Source: UBA4742 sp963773335 (lineage in GTDB: Bacteria; Actinomycetota; Acidimicrobiia; Acidimicrobiales; Acidimicrobilacustridaceae). Taken from it: a DNA stretch of 64,000 bases. Positions 8,321-17,640 of this stretch are shown here, piece by piece; the stretch's first letter is position 1; each line of letters starts with the position of its first letter. The stretch covers positions 62,001-126,000 of the forward strand of contig CAVZAT010000003.1 in the NCBI GenBank assembly GCA_963773335.1, in the 5' to 3' direction. The notes beneath the pieces are model-generated. The model searched no databases, was not told the DNA's origin, and was given only the letters and a program-made list of their open reading frames with translations. The position numbers were made by a program, and so were the translations under genes.

Positions 8321-9138
8321 GGCACCGGGTTGCCGTAGATGCCGGGCGGCGGGTTCGGGTCGGCCGGCCCACTGTCGCCCGGCGGGGCGGGGCGCTGTGG
8401 CCGAGGCACCCCCGCGCTCGCTCCGATGATGTTCGTCAGCGTCGAACTACACCCGAACATCCATGAGAGGACAGTTCCCACACCCTCACCAACAGTAGGG
8501 AGCACGAGAAGCCCGGCGAGGCCGAGGGCCTGTAACTGGAGCCCGGAAAAGGGAAGAAGCTCAACCACAACCCCACCGCTCGCGACGACGAGGGCGCCCC
8601 CGGCGACAAAGAGGGCGCCGATGCCGATGTCTTGGGCGGCCGGGTAGGTGTCGGCGAGGCTCTTGGTGCCGCTGGGACAGCTGACCCCTCGGGCGCAGAA
8701 CCCGACGGTGTTGCTCGCGCCCGGGGGACAGGTCACATGGATGACGCAGTTCGAGGCCCCGCTCGTCGCGACCGACACGGTGGTGTTCACGATCGTGCAG
8801 ACCAGCCCGCACATACCCAACGGGTCGAGATCGTTGAGCGGATTGCCGTACACGTAGCCGTAGGCCTCACGGGTGATCGGCGTGATCGGGTCCCTGCTGA
8901 GGAATTGGCTGGTGGTGGGGTCGTAGAAACTCAACGGTCCGACGATGCGGCGGTGCGAACCGGGCTCGACACCCGACCCCACCTGGGGTTTCGCGGCGGC
9001 GATCGGCCGTCGGCGGTCCTGGCAGAACCTCGAACGCGCGGACGCGTGTTTCTCGCCGCAACCGGTGCCGCCGCGACGGTGCGCGCTGGCGTGATGCTGA
9101 GCGCGGGGCGCGGGGTCGGTGATGGCCAGGGCGGTCAC
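8317..9138 (-). CDS. Orphan Rhs C-terminal tip 2 (toxin module)
   Basis: A 273-aa ORF (GTG start, uncertain). The first 67 or so residues are not Rhs-like. Then comes the conserved core end (FYDPTTSQFLSRDP...AYGYVYGNPLNDLDPLG) and a tip with long hydrophobic runs (GIGALFVAGGALVVASGGVV, LQALGLAGLLVLPTVGEGVG), compatible with a membrane-inserting or pore-forming effector. It heads a coupled chain: tip 2, immunity 2, tip 1, immunity 1. The true translated region may begin nearer the core segment. Silent storage as an orphan cassette is the most likely state. Confidence 0.65.
   Translation of the reverse strand: MTALAITDPAPRAQHHASAHRRGGTGCGEKHASARSRFCQDRRRPIAAAKPQVGSGVEPGSHRRIVGPLSFYDPTTSQFLSRDPITPITREAYGYVYGNPLNDLDPLGMCGLVCTIVNTTVSVATSGASNCVIHVTCPPGASNTVGFCARGVSCPSGTKSLADTYPAAQDIGIGALFVAGGALVVASGGVVVELLPFSGLQLQALGLAGLLVLPTVGEGVGTVLSWMFGCSSTLTNIIGASAGVPRPQRPAPPGDSGPADPNPPPGIYGNPVP
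8858..8930 (-). repeat. 73-bp Rhs core-end direct repeat, copy B
   Basis: It is identical to 7717-7789. It marks the junction between core and variable tip in the second orphan cassette. Confidence 0.9.
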
Positions 9139-9222
9139 CCGTCCAGTCTCGCAGGCGGGCCCGGCCGGTGACGGGCATCACGCGGAGGGCCGCTGTGGGG
9201 CTTGTCGGGACGCGGTGAAGGG

Positions 9223-9633
9223 TCAGGGGACGAGGGTGAAAGCGTCGAGGTGTGCGGGGCGCACGACTCGGAAGTGGCGGTGGTCGAGGGTGGCGATCCG
9301 CTCGACACGGTGGCGTTCCGCGAGGGCGATGAGCGACGCATCGGTGACGCCGAGGGGCAGATCGGCGTAGGTTCGAACCAGCTCGAGAGTGCGCTGCCAG
9401 TCGGTCGCGGTGAGCGTCTCGACGACGATGCGGCCCTCGACGACATCGGCGACGAGCGCGGCTTCAGCCTGGGGACCGGCCTGGCGGTCGATGAGGAACC
9501 CGGCTTCGGCGATGACGAGCGCTGTGGTGACCAGCGGCCCCGGGTCGGTGTCGAGCAGGACATCGCACGCGCCGTGGTCGGGATCATCCGCGTCAGCGAC
9601 GGCGACGAGCGGACCGGTGTCGACGATCAGCAC
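9223..9633 (-). CDS. vapC: VapC-like PIN-domain toxin
   Basis: A 136-aa PIN-domain protein, expected to be a Mg-dependent RNase toxin. The family's acidic residues are visible: MLIVDTGPL (first Asp), ALVIAEAGFL (Glu), LGVTDASLIALAE (Asp) and IATLDHRHF (final Asp). GTG start. It follows the putative antitoxin by 11 bp in the same direction, the usual VapBC order. It belongs to the accessory cargo of the element and could help maintain it. Confidence 0.88.
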   Translation of the reverse strand: MLIVDTGPLVAVADADDPDHGACDVLLDTDPGPLVTTALVIAEAGFLIDRQAGPQAEAALVADVVEGRIVVETLTATDWQRTLELVRTYADLPLGVTDASLIALAERHRVERIATLDHRHFRVVRPAHLDAFTLVP

Positions 9634-9644
9634 GCCGCTGGCGC

Positions 9645-9890
9645 TCAGCTGCGGCCGAAGCCGTCGGCGAGCAGCTCGTCAGCGTCAGCGGCTCGCCCGC
9701 GTTGCCCGCCGGACGCGCCGATCCCGGCGATGGCGAGCTTGCGGCGCCGGACCGGTGTCGTGCCGGTGTCTTCGGCGGGGAGGGCTTCGGCGAGCTCGGC
9801 GATCACGACCTCGATCCCGACCCCACGGCGCGCCGCTTCGGCTTCGAGGCGGCGCAGCGTTGCCGGGGGCAGATCGACGGTCACGGACAC
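9645..9890 (-). CDS. vapB: VapB-like antitoxin
   Basis: An 81-aa protein. The N-terminus (VSVTVDLPPATLRRLEAEA) looks like a ribbon-helix-helix DNA-binding domain, followed by an acidic/alanine-rich helix and a C-terminal tail that would wrap the toxin. It lies directly upstream of the PIN toxin. GTG start at 9890; the upstream LVA residues in frame are less likely. It would be autoregulated with vapC; no clear palindrome was picked out upstream. Calling it VapB rests on order, size and the RHH-like start. Confidence 0.75.
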   Translation of the reverse strand: MSVTVDLPPATLRRLEAEAARRGVGIEVVIAELAEALPAEDTGTTPVRRRKLAIAGIGASGGQRGRAADADELLADGFGRS

Positions 9891-11320
9891 GGCGACCAGT
9901 GTAGAGACCACTGACCACCGGGAACGACCGGCGCCGGGTGCGAGCCGGTGGTGCTCCAGGTCTTCGCTGCCGCCCCGCCTGCGGCGGGTTGGCGACAGGC
10001 CGGTCTGGGGCGGCCGTGTCCGGTAGGGCGGGACACGGCAGCGGTCCCCGGTCACCGTGTCCCAGATCGAGGACGCCGATGGGCCCGGACCGGCGCGGTG
10101 CATCGAAACCGATCTCGCCAGACCAGCAAGACCAACGACGACCTCGACGCGCTCGGCGCCATCGTGACACCCGGATGGAACGGCACGAACCGCCACGACC
10201 GGACCAGCCGGGACGATGCACGCATTTGCACCAAGGTGCCAGCCCCGTCGCCGGCCGCCTTCGACGCGCTCACCGTCCACCACCGCGGCGAGACAGCTCC
10301 GCGGCGCTGAGCGCCGCCCAGCCCTCGACAGGCGCCGTCTCGCGGCCCGGTCCCTTCGTTGTCGATCTGGTCCACTCACAGAACATCACCGGGCCCCTCC
10401 CCGGGGTGCACAACGACTCCCGCCCCCCGTCTTTGGCCGCCGGTCGCCGGGCGCCGAGGAGCGCCCCGAGCGCCATCCCCGATGGCGTCGTCGCCGCCCC
10501 ATGCCGGGCCGCCGCAGCAGCCGAAGCCGATGGTCCTCGGTGAGCGAGCGAGCCGGCCGGTGAGAGCCTCGAGGCGGGGCCGGAAATCGCGTATACACAC
10601 TTGGAGGTCACCTTTCGGTGACCTCGAGAGGACCACGAGGACCTGCCGCGAGGACCACGTCGACGACACCGGACACGGCTCGTGCGACACGGCCAACCGC
10701 GCACCAACCCACCGGGGTTGCAATCGTGTTCAGCTCATCTCGGGTGTGGCCGGCGCGGCGGACGAGGACGACGATCGCTGCGACGGCTGTGCCCTCGCGG
10801 TGGCTGCTGGCTTGTCGGCGGCGAGCGGGGCCCGGTGTTCTCAGACACGGCCACGTTCTTGCTGTCGGCGTGCGCCCAACCCGGCCGTAGGCCGGGGCGG
10901 GAGCCCAACTGAGCGCAGCGAGGGCGGGAGCATCGGTTGCGGACGCGACGACACGGGACGGCACGACTCGTTCCCGTTCGGGTTCCCGGTCCGGTCCCGG
11001 CGGACTCGCTGCTCGACCGCGAGCCAGTCTGTGACTGGTTCGGTAGGTGGTTCTTGGGAAGTGGGGTCGTAGCTGTCGTTCTCGGTGGCGGTGAGGGGCT
11101 TGGTCGCGTGTCGGCTGATGGTTCTGGTGGCGGTCGTCGGGGAGGTCGCGGTCGGGGGTGCTGGTGGTGCGGTCGTTCGTCGGGTCGTGGGGTTCGTAGG
11201 TGGTCGTAGTGGTCGTCGAGGTCGCCGTGATCGCACGCGCCGGTCCCGGGACGCGACAACGCGCTCACCCCGATGCAGGGTGCGCGCGCGGGTGGGCCGA
11301 CGGGTCTGCGGTTCTCTAGA

Positions 11321-11722
11321 TCAACCAGAAGAACCCAAAGAAGAAGAACCGTTCGCGCCGTTGTCGAAGCCCAGCTCGGCCCGGAGCCGGGCCACGTCGG
11401 GGTCCGGTTCGTGCCACCGACCGGCCAACGATTCGAACACCACCCGACCCGGATCCGGCAGGTCCGCCAGCTCGTAGTCGGACAGGGAGTGGGGGTCGCC
11501 GGTGTGTTCCCGGTAGGCGATCGTGACCGCCGCGTACACATCGGCCGCCCAACTTCTGGCCTCGGCGAGGGGCACGACGATGACCGCCTCGACCGCCGAA
11601 TCGGGCTGGGTCACCCGCATCTCGACCTCGTTCTGGTTGGCGACCCAGGCGTCGGGGAGGCCTTCGGCGGTCACGTACACGATCGCTTTCGTCGGGCTGC
11701 CCGGCCTGTCGGCGGTGGTCAT
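11321..11722 (-). CDS. Small operon protein, second copy
   Basis: A 133-aa protein identical to the product of 1353-1754, with the same 4-bp overlap with the recombinase stop. Unknown function. Confidence 0.7.
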   Translation of the reverse strand: MTTADRPGSPTKAIVYVTAEGLPDAWVANQNEVEMRVTQPDSAVEAVIVVPLAEARSWAADVYAAVTIAYREHTGDPHSLSDYELADLPDPGRVVFESLAGRWHEPDPDVARLRAELGFDNGANGSSSLGSSG

Positions 11723-12849
11723 GAGGGGTCCTCCTCGTCGTCGAGATCGTCGATGGCGTGGTCGTCCTCGGCGTCGGCATCGAGGACATCGAACAACGCC
11801 GCCCGCCGTTCGTCGTCGGACAGGTCGACGTCGCCGGTCTCGTCGGCGTCGAGGCCGCGGTCGCGGGCCGCCTGGTTGCGGGATCCGGGGTGGGTGGCGT
11901 CGTGGATGACGCGGAGTTGTTCAACCGACACCCGCGTGTAGATCTGGGTGGTGGACAGCTCGGCGTGCCCCAAGATGGCTTGGATGAACCGGATGTCGGC
12001 GCCGCCTTCGAGCATGAGGGTGGCCATCGTGTGGCGGTAGAGATGGCACGATCCGGTCTTGGCGACACCGGCAGCGTCGAGGTAGCGCCGCACCCGCGCC
12101 GTGGCCCAGGCGGGGCTGAGCGGGAACCCGTCCTGGCCCAACAACAACCAGCCGTCGTCGGGTTCGACCACGAAGTGCGGACGGACCTCCGCCAGATAGC
12201 GCTCACACCAGACCAGCGCCCGTTCACCGATGGGCACGACACGGTCGCGCTTGCCTTTGCCCTGGTTGATGAACAACGACCGCCGGTCCGCGTCGAGGTC
12301 GTAGAGCCGCAACCCGACCAGCTCGGAGCGGCGGATCCCGCACGAGTAGAGGATCTCCAGGATGGCCCGGTCCCGCACCCCCAACGGGTCGGTCAGGTCG
12401 GGTTGGCACATGGTCGCTTCGACCTCGGCGACGGTCAGCACGTGCTTGGGGAGACGGTGCTCGACGCGGGGCAACTCGAGCTCGGAGGCGGGGTTGAACA
12501 GGATCCGGTTCGTCTTCGTCGCCCACCGGAAGAACGCCCGGATCGGCGTCAACCGGCCCTTCTGGGTCAGGAACGTCAACGGCTTGCCGTTGGCCTGCCG
12601 GTAGTGGAACAGGTGCCGCTGATAGCGGTCCAGCATCGGCTTGGTCACCTCCGCCGTGCGCGTCACCCCCCGATCGGCCAACCAGGCCTGCACGTAGCGG
12701 AGCCGGCGGATGCGGTCGTCGATCGTGCGGGGGCTGTAGCCGCGCACCCCCATCCACTCGGCGAACTCGACCAGGTGCGCCTCGATCGAATGCCGATCCC
12801 CGGCATCCCCGATCGCCGCCCGGGGCTTGTGGGTGCCTCGTGCCGGCAT
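11719..12849 (-). CDS. Tyrosine recombinase, second copy
   Basis: A 376-aa protein identical to the product of 1751-2881, with the full catalytic set (R, K, HxxR, H, Y). Two identical active recombinases next to each other mean either unit could be excised or inverted by the same enzyme. Confidence 0.92.
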   Translation of the reverse strand: MPARGTHKPRAAIGDAGDRHSIEAHLVEFAEWMGVRGYSPRTIDDRIRRLRYVQAWLADRGVTRTAEVTKPMLDRYQRHLFHYRQANGKPLTFLTQKGRLTPIRAFFRWATKTNRILFNPASELELPRVEHRLPKHVLTVAEVEATMCQPDLTDPLGVRDRAILEILYSCGIRRSELVGLRLYDLDADRRSLFINQGKGKRDRVVPIGERALVWCERYLAEVRPHFVVEPDDGWLLLGQDGFPLSPAWATARVRRYLDAAGVAKTGSCHLYRHTMATLMLEGGADIRFIQAILGHAELSTTQIYTRVSVEQLRVIHDATHPGSRNQAARDRGLDADETGDVDLSDDERRAALFDVLDADAEDDHAIDDLDDEEDPS

Positions 12850-15800
12850 CACCCGGCCTCCGCGTGCGAGCCGTTGGAAGCTGCGGCTATGACGGGTCGA
12901 GCCTGCGACACGGCCCCCGCAGCCGGGTCCCTCAACGCGGCTTTCGAGCCGTTGCCGTTCGCCGGTGCCCGTTTCGTGCCGTTGGCCTGCCCGTTCGCGC
13001 CGTCCGAGGCGGGGGTCGAGGTGGGGTCGACCGGGGGTCGTTGGGGGGTCGAAGGGGGGTCGAGGTCGCCGTGCGGGGGGTCGAGGTTCGGGGCCTGGGG
13101 GGTCGAAGTTGGCGTCGTAGACGTGAGCGCGTCGACGTCGACAAGCCCGGCGAGCCGGGGCGACGCGTCGTCGACGTCGCCGGTGAACACCAGCTCGTAG
13201 ACGAACGACGAGCCCCGGCTGCCTTTGTGGACGAGGAGGTATTCGAGCTCGACGAGGCGGTCGAGGTGCTTGCGGACCTGCGGGTCGGACAGCCCGCACG
13301 CGCCCCGGACGTCGCGGCGGGTGAACCGCACCCGATCCCTCGTCAACCCGTCGGCCTCGGCGCGCTGGGCAACGAGGGTGTCGATGATGCCGAGCAACCG
13401 GCGGGTCTGCGGCGGCAGCTCGTCCAGCGACCGGCCGAGCACCTCATGCGCCAAGCGGTTCGCCACCGCGATGTCGCTCAAGGTCGCTTCGATGTAGACG
13501 ACCTCGGTCCCATCCGCGGTGCGGGCGCTGTGGCGTTGACGCTGGTGCTGATGCAACAACGCGACCGCCGAGATCAACGTCAGATACTTGACGTGATCCC
13601 GCCGTGTCCGGGTGGCGGTGTCGGCGAAGCCGAGCCGGTCGGCGAACGGGTTCACCACCGCCACCGGTTCCAACAGCCGCTGCGCATCCCGGTGCTGCTT
13701 CACGATCTCGTCCCGCTCGGTGCCGGCGAGGAGGCCGGCAAGGGTGTGGGCGCGGCGTTGCCGGTCATGGATCGCCCGGGTCTGGGCGCGGTCCTCGTCG
13801 ACGGTCAACACGACGCAGCGGTTCAACAGCTCCTCGTCGATGTCGATCGCCGTGGTCGTCAAGAAGATCGCCGCCGGACCCTTGACCGTGTAGTCGTGCG
13901 TGACCAGCCGGCCCGTCGAGTTGTCCTTGCCCGTCGACGCGATCGACAGCGCGCCCTCGGACTGCAGGAGCTTCAACGCGTAGCTCGCCCGCTCGGCGCC
14001 TTCTTCTTCGGCGACCGCGAGGACCTTGTGGGCCAGGTCGCCTTCGCCCATGTAGTAGAGCGACTGGCCCGTCATCGCCGAGTAGCTGACGCGTTCTTCG
14101 GGGGGCACGAACTCCAACACCGCCTCCATCAACGCCGACTTGCCCGCCGCCGACGTGGACTGCACGACGACGGCCAGCGGCTTGGCCAGCTTCCGGCTGA
14201 CTGCGGCGAGGTAGCCGACGAGGCAGTTGGTGGCCTCACCCACCATCCCGGCCCGGGCGAAGTCGGCGACGATGCGCTCGACCAGCTGCGGGTCCTGGAG
14301 CAACTCGAGCGCCGTGGCGCGCTCGTCGGCATCGAGTCGCACGGTCTTGTCGACCGGTTCTTGGGCTCGGCGGATCGCTTCCTCCACGAACCCTTCCGCG
14401 GCGCCCAACATCTGGCCCAGGTCCTTGCGGAGCACGGTTTCGTCGACGGCGACCTCGCTGGCGGCTTCCTTGCAGAACGCCGCCCTCGCTCGGGCGGCGC
14501 ACAGGTCGAAGGTGTCCATGTGGAACCCCGCCCCCGACCCCGACGTCTGCCTCGTGACCATCACCTGGACCCGCAGCACATCGAAGGACGTGTTGCGCTC
14601 CAACCCGCGCACCCGCCACCGTCGATCCGCGAACCGCAACCACAACGACCCCTGCGCATCGAAGGTCGGCTCGTGCCCCGGCGGCGGCGAGAACGGCACC
14701 GGCGACACCAACCACCCAGCGTCTTCGTCGTCCTCGGCGAGCTCGTCGCCGTCAGGCCCGGGTTGGCCGGCGTTCGGCTCGGGTGCGTCGATGTCGGCGG
14801 CCTGCTGGTGATCGACCGGCACATCCTCGTCGCCCGCGACGTCGTCCTCGCCGGCCGGGGCGACGTGTTCGGTCGGTGCATGCGGGGCGGGCTTCGCGTC
14901 GGTGGTGGTCTTGCCGGCCATCCAGGTCGCGGCGCGCACCGCCCGGGCCAACCCGTCGGCGGGCCGCTCGAGGGAGCAGGCGTAGTCGTTCACGTCCGCG
15001 CCTTGCGGGAGCTCGACGCGCAGGCACTCCGCCCCGCCCGGCGCCAACCGATCCGCCAACCGTCGCGCCTCCCGATCACCCGCGTTGTCGCGGCGGAACG
15101 CGATCAGCACTCGGCGGATCTCGTGCTCGGCGAACAGGGCGAGGTGGGAGGCGTCGACGCCTTCGGGTCCGGCGACGGCGACGACGTGGCGCAGCCCCGC
15201 CGACCACAGGGTGAGGGCGTCGATGATCGAGGCGCACACGATCACCTCGTCGAAGCTCTCCAGCGCGGCGACGTTGAACAACGGGCGTTCGATGCTGGCC
15301 AGCCAGGTGTGCAGCGGGGTGCCCTTGCGCAACGCCCCGCCGATCTTGCGCCCGTAGAGCTGCACGACCTGGCCGTTGGTGTCGAGGATCGGGAAGGTGA
15401 CCGACCCGCGGAACGCCTCATGGCCCGACGACTTGCGGTAGACGCCGAGGTCCTGGAGGCGCTCGCGCAGCTCCCGGCCCTCCACCCGGTTCGCGTGCGG
15501 CAGACGGAAGCACAACGTCCGGTTCGACAGCCCCAAGCGGAACGCTCGTGTCGCTTCTTCGATGATGCGCCGGCGGGCCAGCCACGCCAACGCCTCGGAC
15601 TCCTCCAACAGGGCCCGGTGGTAGAAGCCCACCACCGCGTCGAGCAGCACCGCGTCCGACATGTCCGCATCGAACGGCGCCGCAAGCTTCGGGACCGTCG
15701 ACCGCTTCGGACGCTTCCCGCTCGCGGCAGTTGATGACACGGGCAGGCCCTCGCGCAACAGCTCGACCGCGTGCCGCTCCGACACCCCCTCGGCCCGCAT

Positions 15801-16019
15801 CACCCACTCGATCGGGCCGCCCTTGGCGTCACAGTCCGAGCACACCCACGTGTTCGCCGCCGGCACGACCGTCAACGCCTTGACCGTGCCGCACCACGGG
15901 CATCCACCCGCCAGCTTCCCCCGGCGCTCGACAAGCGCGACCCCCGCGCCCTCCACCAGGCGCTGCACCGACACCTCATCGCGCAGGCGAGCCACGACCG
16001 CTCCGGTCACTCCTCGCAC
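12849..16019 (-). CDS. Primase-like zinc finger / Toprim / ATPase protein, second copy
   Basis: It is the same as the protein from 2881-6051 except for one noticed substitution: RVEL here for RVEF there, from 15011 versus 5043. The other base differences inside the gene (14268, 14325, 14328) are synonymous. The frame is fully open. The degenerate Toprim residues (VCAS, AFRRD) are shared by both copies, so they predate the duplication. Confidence 0.85.
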   Translation of the reverse strand: MRGVTGAVVARLRDEVSVQRLVEGAGVALVERRGKLAGGCPWCGTVKALTVVPAANTWVCSDCDAKGGPIEWVMRAEGVSERHAVELLREGLPVSSTAASGKRPKRSTVPKLAAPFDADMSDAVLLDAVVGFYHRALLEESEALAWLARRRIIEEATRAFRLGLSNRTLCFRLPHANRVEGRELRERLQDLGVYRKSSGHEAFRGSVTFPILDTNGQVVQLYGRKIGGALRKGTPLHTWLASIERPLFNVAALESFDEVIVCASIIDALTLWSAGLRHVVAVAGPEGVDASHLALFAEHEIRRVLIAFRRDNAGDREARRLADRLAPGGAECLRVELPQGADVNDYACSLERPADGLARAVRAATWMAGKTTTDAKPAPHAPTEHVAPAGEDDVAGDEDVPVDHQQAADIDAPEPNAGQPGPDGDELAEDDEDAGWLVSPVPFSPPPGHEPTFDAQGSLWLRFADRRWRVRGLERNTSFDVLRVQVMVTRQTSGSGAGFHMDTFDLCAARARAAFCKEAASEVAVDETVLRKDLGQMLGAAEGFVEEAIRRAQEPVDKTVRLDADERATALELLQDPQLVERIVADFARAGMVGEATNCLVGYLAAVSRKLAKPLAVVVQSTSAAGKSALMEAVLEFVPPEERVSYSAMTGQSLYYMGEGDLAHKVLAVAEEEGAERASYALKLLQSEGALSIASTGKDNSTGRLVTHDYTVKGPAAIFLTTTAIDIDEELLNRCVVLTVDEDRAQTRAIHDRQRRAHTLAGLLAGTERDEIVKQHRDAQRLLEPVAVVNPFADRLGFADTATRTRRDHVKYLTLISAVALLHQHQRQRHSARTADGTEVVYIEATLSDIAVANRLAHEVLGRSLDELPPQTRRLLGIIDTLVAQRAEADGLTRDRVRFTRRDVRGACGLSDPQVRKHLDRLVELEYLLVHKGSRGSSFVYELVFTGDVDDASPRLAGLVDVDALTSTTPTSTPQAPNLDPPHGDLDPPSTPQRPPVDPTSTPASDGANGQANGTKRAPANGNGSKAALRDPAAGAVSQARPVIAAASNGSHAEAG

Positions 16020-16111
16020 TCGGCACCTCCTCCCGGCTGTCGCCAAGAAAAATGTTCTGTGCCATCCTTAGCACAGGACTAGTGCCTAGTAGAACACATC
16101 TAGGGGGCATT
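16020..16111. promoter_or_regulatory. Divergent operator region, second copy
   Basis: Identical to 6052-6143, including the CTGTGC/GCACAG repeat (16057-16076) and the ACTAGTGCCTAGT palindrome (16078-16090). One repressor would act on both copies. Confidence 0.75.
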
Positions 16112-16549
16112 GTGAACACACCCAGTGACGACAACGTCATCGACCTCGGCACACAATGGGCTCTCCAAGACACCCCCGGAGGCCCCGAGATGCCCCTCGG
16201 CGAACGCATCAAACAACTCCGCAAAGAACACGGCTGGTCCCAAGCCGAACTCGGCGAACGCCTCGGCACCGACAGCCAACGCGTCAGCCGCTACGAAAAC
16301 GAGCGCATCACCCCCAGCATCGACATGCTCGTCCGCCTCGCCCAAACCCTCGACGTGTCCGTCGACTACCTCGTCATCGACACCGCACCCCGCCGACCCC
16401 TCACCGGCCCCGACCACGAACTCGCCGACCGCGTCGCCGACCTCGCCAACCTCGACCCCGACGACCGCGACGCCATCCTCCACATCCTCGACGGCCTCAT
16501 CGCCAAGAACCGCGTGCGGGCCGCCCTACGCGTCGTCGACCAGCAGTAG
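16112..16549 (+). CDS. Phage-type HTH repressor, second copy
   Basis: A 145-aa protein identical to the product of 6144-6581, with the same GTG start and operator arrangement. Confidence 0.85.
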   Translation: MNTPSDDNVIDLGTQWALQDTPGGPEMPLGERIKQLRKEHGWSQAELGERLGTDSQRVSRYENERITPSIDMLVRLAQTLDVSVDYLVIDTAPRRPLTGPDHELADRVADLANLDPDDRDAILHILDGLIAKNRVRAALRVVDQQ

Positions 16550-16576
16550 CCCCCGCCGCCAGAGCGACCCACGACA

Positions 16577-16690
16577 TCAGGACCCGCCGTCGCCCCCGCC
16601 GCGCTTCTTGATGATCTCGCGGACCACCCCCACCACGATCAACACCAAGATCAACACCCCGAAGATCTGACCCGCCCCGTACGCCGACAT
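16577..16690 (-). CDS. 37-aa membrane peptide, second copy
   Basis: Identical to 6609-6722: one hydrophobic helix and a basic tail. Confidence 0.55.
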   Translation of the reverse strand: MSAYGAGQIFGVLILVLIVVGVVREIIKKRGGGDGGS

Positions 16691-16802
16691 CACCCACGCT
16701 CCTTCTCGGCCGCGCCCGCCCCGCACAAGTACCAGCACCGCCCCTTCGGCCGGCCGGTGCGCCCACGCACGGAGCCACCACGGCACCACCGTCGGACGCA
16801 AG

Positions 16803-17105
16803 TCACCCGAGCAACCACCACACGAGAAGACCTCCGTAGACGACCCCACACACAACGCCCACCGGAACAAGCAACCGCTTCGCCACCGCATCCAGACGAG
16901 CACCGCGCCCCAGATCACGCTCCAACGAGTCGGCCTCAGCCAACCGCACCTTCGCAAGGCGGCCACCCTGAGCAGCCGACCGCCGAAGCCGGTCGATGTT
17001 CCTGGGCCCGGAACTGCGCGCCACTTTGCCGCCCAGTAGACCGTAGAGCAACGTCAGCTCCACCATCGCCGGCAGCGCCAGAAGAAAGGTGACCCAGCCG
17101 CTCAT
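16803..17105 (-). CDS. Putative Rhs immunity membrane protein 1, second copy
   Basis: Identical to 6835-7137. Here its partner toxin gene is truncated upstream, so expression by translational coupling is probably lost. Confidence 0.6.
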   Translation of the reverse strand: MSGWVTFLLALPAMVELTLLYGLLGGKVARSSGPRNIDRLRRSAAQGGRLAKVRLAEADSLERDLGRGARLDAVAKRLLVPVGVVCGVVYGGLLVWWLLG

Positions 17106-17640
17106 CCGTCGATGTGCTCATCGATCCAGCCGTGCACACAAGAGCCGCCGATCCAGCCCCCGCCACCCCAAGCACCGCCAGCAGGCAGATACAACCCGCC
17201 CAGCCCGAACCCGACGCCCGCCAGAGCCGCGTTCACGCCGCCGTGTGCGAAACAGTTCGCAGCACCCGGGTACGGCGCACCCGTACATTGGCCGTAGGTC
17301 CGGACCAGAGCGGCGCCACCCGAGACGTAGAACATCGTCGTTGCGTCGCCCCAGCCAGCGATCACCCACGGCGCCGCGCCCGTCACCGAACCTGCGACGT
17401 TCCAGCCCGAGCCCCAATTCACCTTCTCGTCCAAGCTGTCCGGAAGCGCATAGTGAGCGGTACCCAACGTCACACCGTTCAACACCCCGCCCGCGAAGTC
17501 GGCCGCTTGCTGGTCGCTGATGAACGCAGCGGGCGTGTCACGCGAGCAGGTGACGCCGCGCACGCAGTTCGCCTCACCGCCAGTCGCGACCGAGATCGTG
17601 GTGTTGACCACACCCGACGCGGCATCCGACAGCCAGTTCA
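17102..17640 (-). pseudogene. Rhs tip 1, 5' end removed at the IS junction
   Basis: This holds the C-terminal 178 or so codons of the Rhs tip gene (the same as 7134-7672). The conserved core end and start codon are missing because the IS256-type element begins at 17641. An in-frame ATG (VVNTT region, 17611) gives a 169-aa open frame, but without its core end it cannot be a normal Rhs product. Confidence 0.85.

Larger units (their letters stand above)
9969..17640. repeat. Long direct repeat, copy 2, truncated by an IS
   Basis: This is the second copy of 1-7672 at offset 9,968. It begins 78 bp upstream of nothing coding (vapB starts at 9890) and stays identical, apart from a few bases, until 17640. 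There the IS terminal repeat begins in the middle of the Rhs tip gene. The first 1.35 kb (9969-11320) again contains no convincing gene, and its hairpin is at 10604-10625. Confidence 0.95.

Noticed and set aside
9904..9968. att site at the junction before repeat copy 2
   Set aside because: No matching direct repeat could be found at the other visible end of the unit; the left end lies outside the window.
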